64,000 nt of DNA from Planctomycetaceae bacterium (lineage in GTDB: Bacteria > Planctomycetota > Planctomycetia > Pirellulales > Pirellulaceae). Under the pieces are notes generated by a model that made no database searches, was not told the origin of the DNA, and saw nothing but the letters and a program-made list of their open reading frames with translations. Both the position numbers and the translations under genes were made by a program. The stretch spans positions 1 to 64,000 of the forward strand of contig JABJJO010000042.1 of the NCBI GenBank assembly GCA_018660825.1, written 5' to 3'. Below, piece after piece: positions 26,400 to 36,036 of the stretch. The stretch's first letter is position 1. The number at the start of each line of letters is the position of its first letter.

Positions 26400-29237
26400 A
26401 TGAAGCGATTAATTTGTTCAACACTGATTTGCATAATACTTTCGTCTTCCGTGTTGGCTGAGAGTCCTCTACACGAACAAATCGATACGGCGGTTTCCCA
26501 GTATCAGGTGTTAAACAATGAGAATTTGGCTACGGACGCTGAGTTTCAGCGACGTGTTTACTTGGATCTGTTAGGAACGATTCCATCTGCCCAAGAAACG
26601 CGTTCCTTTTTAGACGATGCGTCTGCAGATAAACGCGAACAACTAGCGAATCGGATTATCGCTGATCCTCGCTTGAACCACCGTTTGGCGAATGTATTTG
26701 ACGTCATGTTGATGGAGCGAATTGCCGATGGGCAAATCAAATCCGCACAGTGGCGTCAGTATTTGTATGACTCATTCGTTGAAAACAAACCTTACAATAT
26801 TCTGGCTCGCGAAATATTAGCTTCCAATGGTGCTGACCCAACCTCCCGACCAGCCGCGAGATTTTATTTAGATCGAGCAGGTGAAACAAATCGGCTAACA
26901 CGGGATGTCGGTCGGATGTTCTTCGGCATGGACATGCAATGTGCACAATGTCACGATCACCCATTGATCGATGGTTATTTTCAACGTGATTACTACGGGT
27001 TGTTTGCATTTTTTAATCGCAGCCATATCTTAACAGATACAGCCAAGAAGAATTACTTTGCGGAAAAATCCGTCGGTAACGTTTCCTTTAAAAGCGTATT
27101 CACCGAGGAAGCTGGCGAAACAGGACCTCATTTGCCTGGAGACGCGCCGATTGCCGAGCCAATTCATAAAAAAATAGATGAATATAAAGTCCGACCTCGG
27201 GCGAACGTTGTGACTGTGCCGACATATAGTCGTCGAGAGCAATTGGCAGAGACAGCAACCAATGGCAAGAACCGAGCGTTCAACCGTAATATTGCCAATC
27301 GGCTCTGGGGATTAATGAACGGTCGTGCATTAGTTGCGCCCGTCGACTTACAGCACTCCGGAAATCCTCCACTCAATCCGGAATTGATGAGTGTACTTGA
27401 AGCAGGCATTGTGCAATTAAATTTCGACGTGAAGGTTTTTTTACGTGAGATTGCATTGTCAAAAACGTATCAACGTGCCTATCAGCTGGAATCGGGTGCC
27501 CAAGTGACGGCCGCCCACATCCAGGGGAAACTTGAAAGTGTTGAAACTGTACAGACTGAGTTGAGCCAGCAAGTCAGCGCTGCATCTCAAGCCTGGCAGC
27601 AACAGCAAGTTGTCGTTGCCAAACTCGACACGCAATGGACTGAAATTAGAGCGGCTTACGTAAAGGCGGATAAAGCCGCCTCGGTCAAACTGGATAAATA
27701 TTTAAAAGAGGACGGCATTCGTGTAACAGCGACGAATAGCATCACCCAGCGTTTACCCAAACGGGATGCATTAGCTATTGCCACCGCGGAAATTGATACT
27801 GTTCTAAAGCTATTACCCGCAGAAAAAGGGGTTGTGGATGCCGCGGCAGCGTTCAAGAAAAAATTAGCTGCGAGTAACGCTGAATTAATAAAGCTAGCAG
27901 CAACTCGCGTCAAAGCGGAGGGCAAAACCAAAGCGGAGTTAGCCGATCTTAGCCCATTACAAGTTGCTCTCGATACGGCCTGGCAAGTGTGGGAACCGGG
28001 AAAAATAGAACGGCAAGCGGCGGCCACGAAAGAACAAGTACTGCGAAACGCTTATGAAAAAATACAAGCGGAATTCAACGCAATGGACGCACAAAAACTT
28101 CGCTGGAAACGAATTCAAGTTGCGGCTGTACTCGACGAACAAGTTGTTTCTCAGCAGGCGCAGTTGCTGGTATTACAACAGAAAATTAACCAAAGCACAG
28201 GTCAAGTCAATGCGGACAAACAAGAATTAACCAAGCTCCAAAGTAATCAACAATCAGCGCAGCAAACCCACCAACAAGTGAAGAGTGCCTTAACGGGCGT
28301 CGAAAAACAACGAGCTTCCAAGCAAGTCGCCGTTGAATTGATGGATGAATTAATTGTTACAACCAACGCTGCGATTAAATCGATCTCCACCGACGACGAT
28401 GCCTTAGCCGTGGTTAGTCTATTGAAACAACAGCAAAGCCGTTTAGGTTCGGAGATGGTGGAAGTGGACAAGGACGTCAAAATTGTCCAGACCGAAGTGT
28501 CCGCAAAAGCAAAACAGCTTCAGTCTGCCGTGACGGCGGTGACAGAAATGCAAAAGGTACTTGATGCAAAGTTGGCTACCATGCAAACGCAACAACAACA
28601 ACTGGCGACCGCGCAACCGGCACTTGTAACCAGCCTTGAAAAACAGGCGGAAGCACATGAAAAACTTTCACGGGTGCTAGTATACGAGTTTGTCGTCAGT
28701 GATCTTAAACCACTGACACCAGAACAACTAGCAAATACGGTTCTGGAATCTCTCGGCGTCACCGAGACGTTTCGCGTTCAAGTAGAAGCGGAACTTGCCA
28801 AGACCAATCCACTGACTGATGCAGATAAACAAGATGCTGCAAGAATGGCAACTCGACAACGAGAGGTAAGCGAAAAAGTACAAGCGAAAATTGTTAGTCT
28901 AGAAAATGAATTCATCAAACTATATGCCGCGGGGGCGGGACAAGTGCAAACGGATTTTTTTGCAACGATCGACCAGGCGTTATATTTTACCAACGGCAGC
29001 CGAATTAAGGGTTGGGTGAATTCGAATTCGTATTTGACTGGGCGTTTGCTCAAAACTGAATCGGCCCCAGAAATTGCGGAACAACTTTATATTAGCTTGT
29101 TGAACCGCCGCCCAACCGCACAAGAGACGAAACAAGTAAGCGATTACCTAACAGCTCGTACAGATCAAAAAGCAGAGACGGTGCGTGAAATGATCTGGGC
29201 TTTGTTGGCGTCGACCGAGTTTAGATTTAATCACTAG
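26400..29237 (+). CDS. DUF1549/DUF1553 protein with a large coiled-coil insertion
   Basis: 945 residues. A signal peptide (MKRLICSTLICIILSSSVLA) is followed by DUF1549 (about 25-220: RRVYLDLLGTIPSAQE, MQCAQCHDHPLIDGYFQRD). The first part of DUF1553 (about 285-365: FNRNIANRLWGLMNGRALV, LREIALSKTYQRAYQ) comes next. Then about 410 residues (370-785) of Gln/Ala/Lys-rich heptad sequence form a predicted coiled coil, after which DUF1553 resumes (LLNRRPTAQETKQVSDYL near 905). Usually DUF1553 is uninterrupted. There is no cytochrome-like CxxCH domain at its N-terminus, in contrast to the 32.2 kb gene. It pairs with the DUF1501 gene 34 bp downstream. The family's function is unknown. Confidence 0.82.
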   Translation: MKRLICSTLICIILSSSVLAESPLHEQIDTAVSQYQVLNNENLATDAEFQRRVYLDLLGTIPSAQETRSFLDDASADKREQLANRIIADPRLNHRLANVFDVMLMERIADGQIKSAQWRQYLYDSFVENKPYNILAREILASNGADPTSRPAARFYLDRAGETNRLTRDVGRMFFGMDMQCAQCHDHPLIDGYFQRDYYGLFAFFNRSHILTDTAKKNYFAEKSVGNVSFKSVFTEEAGETGPHLPGDAPIAEPIHKKIDEYKVRPRANVVTVPTYSRREQLAETATNGKNRAFNRNIANRLWGLMNGRALVAPVDLQHSGNPPLNPELMSVLEAGIVQLNFDVKVFLREIALSKTYQRAYQLESGAQVTAAHIQGKLESVETVQTELSQQVSAASQAWQQQQVVVAKLDTQWTEIRAAYVKADKAASVKLDKYLKEDGIRVTATNSITQRLPKRDALAIATAEIDTVLKLLPAEKGVVDAAAAFKKKLAASNAELIKLAATRVKAEGKTKAELADLSPLQVALDTAWQVWEPGKIERQAAATKEQVLRNAYEKIQAEFNAMDAQKLRWKRIQVAAVLDEQVVSQQAQLLVLQQKINQSTGQVNADKQELTKLQSNQQSAQQTHQQVKSALTGVEKQRASKQVAVELMDELIVTTNAAIKSISTDDDALAVVSLLKQQQSRLGSEMVEVDKDVKIVQTEVSAKAKQLQSAVTAVTEMQKVLDAKLATMQTQQQQLATAQPALVTSLEKQAEAHEKLSRVLVYEFVVSDLKPLTPEQLANTVLESLGVTETFRVQVEAELAKTNPLTDADKQDAARMATRQREVSEKVQAKIVSLENEFIKLYAAGAGQVQTDFFATIDQALYFTNGSRIKGWVNSNSYLTGRLLKTESAPEIAEQLYISLLNRRPTAQETKQVSDYLTARTDQKAETVREMIWALLASTEFRFNH

Positions 29238-29271
29238 GATTGTCCTTAACGATCAGTTTTTAACATTAGTT

Positions 29272-30567
29272 GTGAGTAAGCCCATGAAAAGTAATTATGC
29301 ATGCAAATCAAACGAGCACGAAATTGCGAGGCGAGGTTTTTTAGGCACAATGTTGGGAACGGCTGGGGTTGTCGGTGGTCTCGGTGCCTTCACCAATCGG
29401 TCTATAGCCACCGAACTGGAAAGAAAACAAAAACGGGTGGTGGTGTTTAACATGGCCGGTGGAATCAGCCAGTTGGAAACATGGGATCCCAAGCCGGGGA
29501 CAGATACTGGCGGACCCTTTCGGGCAATACCGACATCGGTGCCAGGTGTCCACATATCAGAATTGTTGCCCAAAACAGCGAAGTTAATGCACCATTTAGC
29601 ATTAGTACGAAGTATTAACATCAAAGAAAATGATCATGGTAAAGGTCGTTATGCCATGTGGACTGGGCGCCGCCAAACACCTGCTCAAGATTTCCCGCAA
29701 ATCGGTGCAGTGATGGCAAAATCATTAGGTGCCGATAAAAACGCATTGCCGGGGCATATCCAAGTATCCAGCAGTACGGGTGGGCGCAGTAATGACTCGG
29801 CTTACTTGGGGCCGGCGTTTGCCAGTATTTCGATTGCCAGTGGAAAGCCTCCGGCCAATTCCGCGCGACCTGAGGGAATGACAGAAAAACAAGACATATT
29901 ACGAAACGAATTTCGTCGTAGCGCGGACAATCGATTTTCTTTGCGACGTCGCAGCGCGCAGACTGACGCTTACGCACAGAGTTATGAACAAGCGCAACAG
30001 CTCATGGCGAACCGTGATGTCTTTGATATTACCAAGGAGTCACCCAAAGATCATGAGCGCTATGGAAAACATGAGCTAGGGCAACATAGCTTATTAGCTC
30101 GACGATTGTTAGAAAAAGGTGTTACCTTTGTGCAAGTCACGCACTCGAACTATGATACGCACAACGAAAATTTCAATTTTCACCTAGAACAAGTCGGAGA
30201 ATTCGACAAAGCCTATTCAGCGTTGGTTGAGGATTTGGCAGTACGGGGAATGTTGGATAGCACGTTGATTATTGTCATGAGCGAATTTGGCCGTACCCCT
30301 CGTATCAATCAGTACTATGGCCGTGATCATTGGGGAACAGCGTGGTCGATTTGCCTAGGTGGTGCTGGGATTCAACGTGGTGCGGTGATTGGCTCAACCA
30401 ATGACAACGGTACAGCCGTGAAAGACCGAGAAGTTGATCACGGCCATTTGTTTCACACATACTTACAGGCCGTAGGAGTTGATTCATTAGGCAGCTTTAG
30501 CATCGGTGGTCAAGATATTCCTGTGGCTGATCCTTCGCATGCCCCGATTGAGGAGCTACTTGCATAA
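29272..30567 (+). CDS. DUF1501 protein with Tat signal
   Basis: 431 residues. A twin-arginine motif (R20-R21 in ARRGFLGTMLG) begins a Tat signal, followed by FNMAGGISQLETWDPKPG, the hallmark start of DUF1501. Later conserved blocks are KENDHGKGRYAMWTGRR, VTHSNYDTHNENFNFHLEQ, IVMSEFGRTPRINQ and GRDHWGTAWSICLGGAGI. These His/Asp positions resemble the sulfatase/alkaline phosphatase fold to which DUF1501 is related. The start shown is a GTG; an ATG four codons in (29284) is also possible. Its stop overlaps the WD40 start (TAATGA). Confidence 0.88.
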   Translation: MSKPMKSNYACKSNEHEIARRGFLGTMLGTAGVVGGLGAFTNRSIATELERKQKRVVVFNMAGGISQLETWDPKPGTDTGGPFRAIPTSVPGVHISELLPKTAKLMHHLALVRSINIKENDHGKGRYAMWTGRRQTPAQDFPQIGAVMAKSLGADKNALPGHIQVSSSTGGRSNDSAYLGPAFASISIASGKPPANSARPEGMTEKQDILRNEFRRSADNRFSLRRRSAQTDAYAQSYEQAQQLMANRDVFDITKESPKDHERYGKHELGQHSLLARRLLEKGVTFVQVTHSNYDTHNENFNFHLEQVGEFDKAYSALVEDLAVRGMLDSTLIIVMSEFGRTPRINQYYGRDHWGTAWSICLGGAGIQRGAVIGSTNDNGTAVKDREVDHGHLFHTYLQAVGVDSLGSFSIGGQDIPVADPSHAPIEELLA

Positions 30568-31604
30568 TGACGTTTTTTGAAACCACTGAAGTCACCGTAG
30601 ATCCCACTGCTACTCATGTTGATAAGACATGGAAGTACACGAGCCCGTTAATTACTTGTCGGTTTGATCCAGCGGGAAAATATGTTTTTGCGACCGCTCA
30701 AGATAATGCTTTAATTCGCTGGACTTTGGCTGACGGTGCGATGAAGGTTTATAAAGGTCATGATTCTTGGATTCGCGACATTGAATTTTCACAGGACGGC
30801 AAGACTGTTGTTTCCAGCGGTTGTGATGATCGTTTGTTTTTTTGGGACGTCGAAGAAGCCGCCGAAGAGCCCAAACCGACGCGAGAGATTCATGCGCATA
30901 AAGGATGGATTCGGTCTATCCAACTAAGCCCCGATGGAACATTGCTTGCAAGTGGTGGCAATGACCGCATTGTTAAAATTTGGAATATGGCTGATGGTAA
31001 GTTAGTTAAAGAGCTTGTAGGCCATGAAATCGATATCTACAGTGTGATGTGGCACCCTAAAGATGGAACATTGTTTAGTGGTGACTTGACGGGAAAAATA
31101 TACCGTTGGGATACGGTCTCTGATAAACCGGCCTTAATTTATGACGGCAAAGACCTCTATACTGCGAATACTGGTCAAAAAGCTGGTTACGGTGGCATCC
31201 GCGGCATGGCTCTAAGCGAGGACAATAAAACTTTATACGCATGTGGTCTTCACAAAGCGACCAATCCGTTTGGGGCTGTGCAAGAACCGTTAATACTAGC
31301 TTTCGACTTGGAATCCAAAAAAGTAGTCAAAAAATGGGAAGTCGCTGGGCTCAAAGCGATTGCTTGGGAAATCAAACTCCACCCCCAAGGATTTTTATTT
31401 TGTGTTTGTGGTGGTGGCGCTGGTGGTTATTTGACGTTTATCAAGCCGGACGAAGACAAAGATTACCATCGTGCGAAATTACCGAATGTTTCACGAGGCA
31501 TGGATTTACATCCAGATGGTGTGCAAATCTGTGTGGCGCATTATGATAAACAACTGAGGATTTGTCGTTTACAGGCTAAAGTCGAAGAGAAAAAAGAAGG
31601 GTAG
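30567..31604 (+). CDS. WD40-repeat protein
   Basis: 345 residues made of about six or seven WD40 blades: repeated GH...S-x-D-G...SGG-D...IxxWD patterns such as FSQDGKTVVSSGCDDRLFFW near 73 and LSPDGTLLASGGNDRIVKIW near 116, then HPKDGTLFSGDLTGKIYRW near 157. There is no signal peptide, so it is probably cytoplasmic and a protein-interaction scaffold. It is translationally coupled to the DUF1501 gene and followed five bases later by a small secreted protein; WD40 genes are recurrent companions of DUF1549/1553-DUF1501 pairs in planctomycetes. Confidence 0.85.
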   Translation: MTFFETTEVTVDPTATHVDKTWKYTSPLITCRFDPAGKYVFATAQDNALIRWTLADGAMKVYKGHDSWIRDIEFSQDGKTVVSSGCDDRLFFWDVEEAAEEPKPTREIHAHKGWIRSIQLSPDGTLLASGGNDRIVKIWNMADGKLVKELVGHEIDIYSVMWHPKDGTLFSGDLTGKIYRWDTVSDKPALIYDGKDLYTANTGQKAGYGGIRGMALSEDNKTLYACGLHKATNPFGAVQEPLILAFDLESKKVVKKWEVAGLKAIAWEIKLHPQGFLFCVCGGGAGGYLTFIKPDEDKDYHRAKLPNVSRGMDLHPDGVQICVAHYDKQLRICRLQAKVEEKKEG

Positions 31605-31609
31605 TAAGT

Positions 31610-32098
31610 ATGAACATTCGCAACATTCGGCTGCTGCCCAATGCACGCAGTTTATTGTGGTTGGTCGTCGTCTTGTCGACTCTTGCTATGATGAAGCCGA
31701 TGGAAGTTTCCGCTCAGGTAATTATCTTACCGACGACTCGCACCTTTTCGATTGGCACAAGTGTTTCAGTGCCAGATCGCGGATTTATCGGATTAGGTGG
31801 AGTTCGATATGGTGCGTTAGGAAGAACATCTTACGGCACGCCGGGCATGGGCATGTTGTCATTGTTTGGAGCTTCGCCGTTGTTTAATCACCGCGCGACT
31901 TCGCAAACCCTTGGCAGCACACAATCCGTCTTAGGTGTTCAGATCATCGATCTAAAAGAACTTGATCGCCAAGTGTTTCAGCTTGGGGGAGACATCGTGC
32001 GGGCCAAGCAAGCGGCGGGTCTTTTGTCGACTCCCGAAAAAGAATTGCCCAGCCGAATTCCTTTGGCCTTGCGAAATTCATTCTCGGTACCGCGCTAA
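31610..32098 (+). CDS. Small secreted protein of unknown function
   Basis: 162 residues. A long signal peptide (SLLWLVVVLSTLAMMKPMEVSA, cleavage after AQ) leads to a Gly/Ser/Thr-rich middle (GLGGVRYGALGRTSYGTPG near 56) and a more polar C-terminus. No Cys and no recognised domain. It lies five bases after the WD40 stop and so belongs to that operon. Confidence 0.6.
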   Translation: MNIRNIRLLPNARSLLWLVVVLSTLAMMKPMEVSAQVIILPTTRTFSIGTSVSVPDRGFIGLGGVRYGALGRTSYGTPGMGMLSLFGASPLFNHRATSQTLGSTQSVLGVQIIDLKELDRQVFQLGGDIVRAKQAAGLLSTPEKELPSRIPLALRNSFSVPR

Positions 32099-32220
32099 TA
32101 AGTAGTAACCGTTACGCTAGATCCCGTGACCCGTGAAGTTCGCCGACTTACGAGGTGATGTGTTAGTTGTGGGCGCTGGAGTCGTCGTTCGAGTGATTTT
32201 CGATAGAGTAAAATACCGGC

Positions 32221-34569
32221 ATGAAATTATTTGACCGCAAAAACTTGGTTCTCGTTTGCAGCCTGTTGCTTGTCGCAAAATCGAACGCGTCGGCGGACGA
32301 GGTGCAATTTAATCGTGATATCCGCCCCATTTTGGCAAATCACTGTTTTGCCTGTCACGGGCCCGATGCTGCACAGCGGGAGGCAGAGTTACGACTAGAT
32401 CTGGAATCAGCGGCAAAGGCGGATCGAGACCCAAAGGTAATTGTTGCTCACAACGCAAAATCTAGCGAGTTAACGACCCGCATTAACTCCGCGGATCATG
32501 ATTTGGTAATGCCACCAATTGAGTTTGAAAAACCATTGTCTACTAAGCAAAAGGCATTGCTTACGCAATGGATCGAACAGGGTGCCCCATGGGATGATCA
32601 TTGGGCGTTCGTATCTCCGACGAGTCCGCCCTTGCCTACCGTGAAACAAGAATGGGTAAACAACGCCGTCGATCAATTTGTAGTCACTCGAATGCGCGAG
32701 TTGAATAACGATCTGAGGCCGAGTCCAATTGCCAGTCGAGTAACATTGATTCGTCGTTTGAGTTTTGACTTGCGAGGGCTCCCACCAACGATGGAAGAAG
32801 TAGCGGGTTTTGTAGCGTCTGGAGACTATGAATCGGTCGTTGATGCAATGTTGGCGAGTGAACAATTTGGCGAACGCTTGGGGATGTACTGGTTGGATTT
32901 GGTGCGTTATGCAGACTCAGGAGGCTATCACAGCGATGTGTCGATCCATATTTCTCCTTACCGCGACTATGTCATCCAAGCGTTTAATGAGAACATGCCA
33001 TTTGATCAATTTACTCGCGAACAGCTTGCCGGCGATTTATTGCCAAATCCCACCCAACGACAAATCATCGCAACGGGCTACAATCGATTAAATAAGACGA
33101 CTGAAGAGGGTGGTGCTCAGCCAGGTGAGTATTTAACTAAATATGCCGCCGACCGAGTGCGGACGACGTCCGGAACATGGCTCGGCTTGACGCTGGGTTG
33201 CTGTGAATGTCACGACCACAAGTACGATCCGTTTACCACCAAGGATTTTTATCGCTTTGTAGCGTGCTTTGCAGATATCGAGGAAAAAGGTGTTTACGGC
33301 GGCAGTAAGCGTGACCCTGAAATCAAAGTGGCGACTGCTCCGCAAGCTAAGCAACTTGCTAAATTAGAAAAGCAACTTGCTCTGTTGCAATCCCAGGTGA
33401 AGGATGCAACTCAAGGGGAAGCTGTCCAAAAGCAAATCGATGTTATCAAAGAGCAGCGGACGGCCATTGAGAAACAGTTTGTACGGACGATGATTACTCG
33501 CAGCGTGGAACCCACGGTAATTCGTGTATTACCACGTGGTGACTGGCTAAACTCCAGCGGCGCTGTTGTGGATCCAGGCGTGCCTGAACACTTTGGAAAA
33601 GAGACGAGTCCTCGCGAGCAACGGTTCACGCGACTTGACTTAGCTAATTGGATTGTCGCTAAGGAAAATCCGTTGACGAGTCGGGTGTTTGTTAATCGAT
33701 TATGGAAAATGTTTTTTGGTCGGGGGCTTTCGTCTCGTCTTGACGATTTGGGTATCCAAGGTGAGTGGCCCACTCACCCGGCACTGCTGGATTATTTATC
33801 TGTCCGGTTTGTGGATTCGGGTTGGAATGTTAAGCAAATAATCAAATTGATTGTTATGTCGCGTACGTATCAACAGTCATCAACGTTACGTCCAATGGAT
33901 ATTTCAGCGGATCCAATCAACTTGTATTTTGCCAGACAATCACGGTGGCGTCTCGAGGCCGAATTTATTCGTGACAACATACTGTCGGTGAGTGGTTTGT
34001 TGGATTTAACCATTGGTGGTCCGAGTGTTTTCCCCTATCAGCCATCAGGGTATTGGCGTTACTTAAACTTTCCTACACGCACTTGGAAATCTGATAGTGG
34101 CACGAGTCAGTATCGCCGTGGACTTTATACACATTGGCAGAGGACGTTGGTGCACCCAGCGATGTTGGCGCTCGATGCTCCGACGCGGGAGGAATGTACT
34201 GCGATGCGTAGTATTTCCAATACTCCCGCGGCCGCATTGACTTTACTAAATGATCCAACGTTTGTGGAAGCTGCTCGAGCATTGGCGGCGCGAGCGGTTC
34301 AACTGGGGGGCGAACGGGAAAACGACAAGATCCGCTGGTTGTTTTTGCAAGTGTTATCGCGACCTGACACGCAACAAGAGCGAGGAGCTGTGGTGCAAAT
34401 ATTGAAGACTGCTCGGGAGCATTATACAGATGACCCGCAGGCGGCAGTCCAACTGCAGACGAATGGACTGTTTAAGTTGGAGTCGACGGTCGATGTGATT
34501 GAAGTCAGTGCGTGGACTATGGTGTGTCGTGTGGTTTTGAATTTAAGCGAAACCATAACTCGTAATTAA
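32221..34569 (+). CDS. PSCyt1-DUF1549-DUF1553 protein
   Basis: 782 residues with a signal peptide (LVLVCSLLLVAKSNASA). The planctomycete cytochrome C domain comes first: FNRDIRPILANHCFACHGPD with Cys42-Cys45-His46, the covalent haem motif, and a candidate Met ligand in VMPP near 100. DUF1549 (about 150-350: RRLSFDLRGLPPTMEE, LGCCECHDHKYDPFTTKDFYRF) and DUF1553 (about 465-740: LANWIVAKENPLTSRVFVNR, NTPAAALTLLNDPTFVEAAR) follow in the normal order. A short Lys/Gln-rich helix separates them. It is paired 12 bp upstream of a DUF1501 gene. An export location and redox role are inferred from the CxxCH. Confidence 0.9.
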   Translation: MKLFDRKNLVLVCSLLLVAKSNASADEVQFNRDIRPILANHCFACHGPDAAQREAELRLDLESAAKADRDPKVIVAHNAKSSELTTRINSADHDLVMPPIEFEKPLSTKQKALLTQWIEQGAPWDDHWAFVSPTSPPLPTVKQEWVNNAVDQFVVTRMRELNNDLRPSPIASRVTLIRRLSFDLRGLPPTMEEVAGFVASGDYESVVDAMLASEQFGERLGMYWLDLVRYADSGGYHSDVSIHISPYRDYVIQAFNENMPFDQFTREQLAGDLLPNPTQRQIIATGYNRLNKTTEEGGAQPGEYLTKYAADRVRTTSGTWLGLTLGCCECHDHKYDPFTTKDFYRFVACFADIEEKGVYGGSKRDPEIKVATAPQAKQLAKLEKQLALLQSQVKDATQGEAVQKQIDVIKEQRTAIEKQFVRTMITRSVEPTVIRVLPRGDWLNSSGAVVDPGVPEHFGKETSPREQRFTRLDLANWIVAKENPLTSRVFVNRLWKMFFGRGLSSRLDDLGIQGEWPTHPALLDYLSVRFVDSGWNVKQIIKLIVMSRTYQQSSTLRPMDISADPINLYFARQSRWRLEAEFIRDNILSVSGLLDLTIGGPSVFPYQPSGYWRYLNFPTRTWKSDSGTSQYRRGLYTHWQRTLVHPAMLALDAPTREECTAMRSISNTPAAALTLLNDPTFVEAARALAARAVQLGGERENDKIRWLFLQVLSRPDTQQERGAVVQILKTAREHYTDDPQAAVQLQTNGLFKLESTVDVIEVSAWTMVCRVVLNLSETITRN

Positions 34570-34581
34570 TGAGGTTTATTT

Positions 34582-36036
34582 ATGCAACGCCAGCCATTTG
34601 AAAACGAAAATAATCAGCCGATGTTAAACACACTAGCGAACCGCCGTCAGTTCTTAGGTCGTGCTTCGGGTGGATTGGGCATGACCGCGTTGGCTTGCTT
34701 GCTGCGGGCTGAAGAGTCGCAAAGTACGGGGTTGATGCCGGGAATTGAAGGGGGTCTTCATTTTCCCGCACGAGCGAAACGAGTGATTTTTCTTTGTATG
34801 GCAGGCGGCCCATCTCATCTGGAATCATTTGACTACAAACCGAAACTTGCTGAAATGCATGGTAAACCGATGCCGGAAACATACACGACAAATCAGCCGA
34901 TTGCTCAGCTACAAGGTCAGAAGCTCATTTGTCAGCAGCCAATGATCCCTTTCCAAAAACATGGTGATTCAGGCATCGAAATATCGGATGTGTTTCCGCA
35001 CATTGGAAAAATGGCAGATGAACTCTGTGTGATCAAGAGCATGCATACGGATCAGATCAATCATGATCCAGCTCACACCGTGATGAATACTGGCACATCG
35101 ATTTCAGGCCGTCCGAGTATGGGGTCATGGGTAACCTATGGACTCGGTAGCGTTGCGAGCGATTTACCAGGATTTGTCGTACTGACCAGCAAAGGTGGTC
35201 GCAATCCTCAGCCGATTGCCACTCGTCAATGGCATAGCGGTTTTTTACCCGGCCGTTATCAGGGTGTGCAGTTTCATTCAGCAGGATCACCTGTTTATTA
35301 TGTGCAGAACCCCGCAGGGGTCAGTAAAGACTTGCAAGGCCAAGTTATTGATACCGTGAATAAACTAAATGGACTACGTAATCGGAAAGTCAAAAACCCC
35401 GATATTTCGACGCGCATTAAACAATACGAACTAGCGTTTCAAATGCAGGACAGTGTTCCGCAGTTGATGGATATTGCAGACGAATCCCAAGCGACTTTGG
35501 ATCTGTATGGCGTAACAAAAGCCGATGGCAGTTTTGCCTACAACTGTTTGCTCGCGCGACGTATGGCCGAGCAAGGAGTTCGCTTTATTCAACTATATCA
35601 TCGAGGGTGGGATCATCATAATGACTTGGTCAAGTATATGGGTATTTGTGGTGGATTGTGTGATCAAGCCACTGCAGCTTTGATTCAAGATCTTAAACAA
35701 CGCGATATGCTCAAAGACACTCTCATAATATGGGGGGGGGAATTTGGCCGCACCCCGATGGCTCAAACCAATAAAGGAGCGGTTGGCCGTGATCACCATA
35801 TGCGAGCGTTTAGTATGTTCATGGCGGGCGGTGGTGTGAAAGGTGGAACAACTTACGGCAATACGGATGAGCTAGGGTATGACGCGGTTGAGCACCCAGT
35901 GCATGTGAATGATTTACATGCGACGATGCTGCATCTGCTGGGTTTACAACACGATCGCTTAACCATCCGATATCAAGGGCGAGATTTTCGTCTAACCGAT
36001 ATTGCTGGCGAAGTTATTCAGGATATTATTGCTTAG
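34582..36036 (+). CDS. DUF1501 protein with Tat signal
   Basis: 484 residues. Tat motif R21-R22 (NRRQFLGRASGGLGM) is followed by FLCMAGGPSHLESFDYKPKL, the DUF1501 signature. Conserved blocks IKSMHTDQINHDPAHTVMNTG, MGSWVTYGLGS, FIQLYHRGWDHHNDL and IIWGGEFGRTPMAQ are present, then GRDHHMRAFSMFMAGGGVK. A run of nine G at 35732-35740 encodes the Trp-Gly-Gly of the IIWGGEFG block. Its 3' end overlaps the convergent folC by 11 bases. It is the usual partner of the preceding PSCyt1-DUF1549-DUF1553 gene. Confidence 0.9.
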   Translation: MQRQPFENENNQPMLNTLANRRQFLGRASGGLGMTALACLLRAEESQSTGLMPGIEGGLHFPARAKRVIFLCMAGGPSHLESFDYKPKLAEMHGKPMPETYTTNQPIAQLQGQKLICQQPMIPFQKHGDSGIEISDVFPHIGKMADELCVIKSMHTDQINHDPAHTVMNTGTSISGRPSMGSWVTYGLGSVASDLPGFVVLTSKGGRNPQPIATRQWHSGFLPGRYQGVQFHSAGSPVYYVQNPAGVSKDLQGQVIDTVNKLNGLRNRKVKNPDISTRIKQYELAFQMQDSVPQLMDIADESQATLDLYGVTKADGSFAYNCLLARRMAEQGVRFIQLYHRGWDHHNDLVKYMGICGGLCDQATAALIQDLKQRDMLKDTLIIWGGEFGRTPMAQTNKGAVGRDHHMRAFSMFMAGGGVKGGTTYGNTDELGYDAVEHPVHVNDLHATMLHLLGLQHDRLTIRYQGRDFRLTDIAGEVIQDIIA

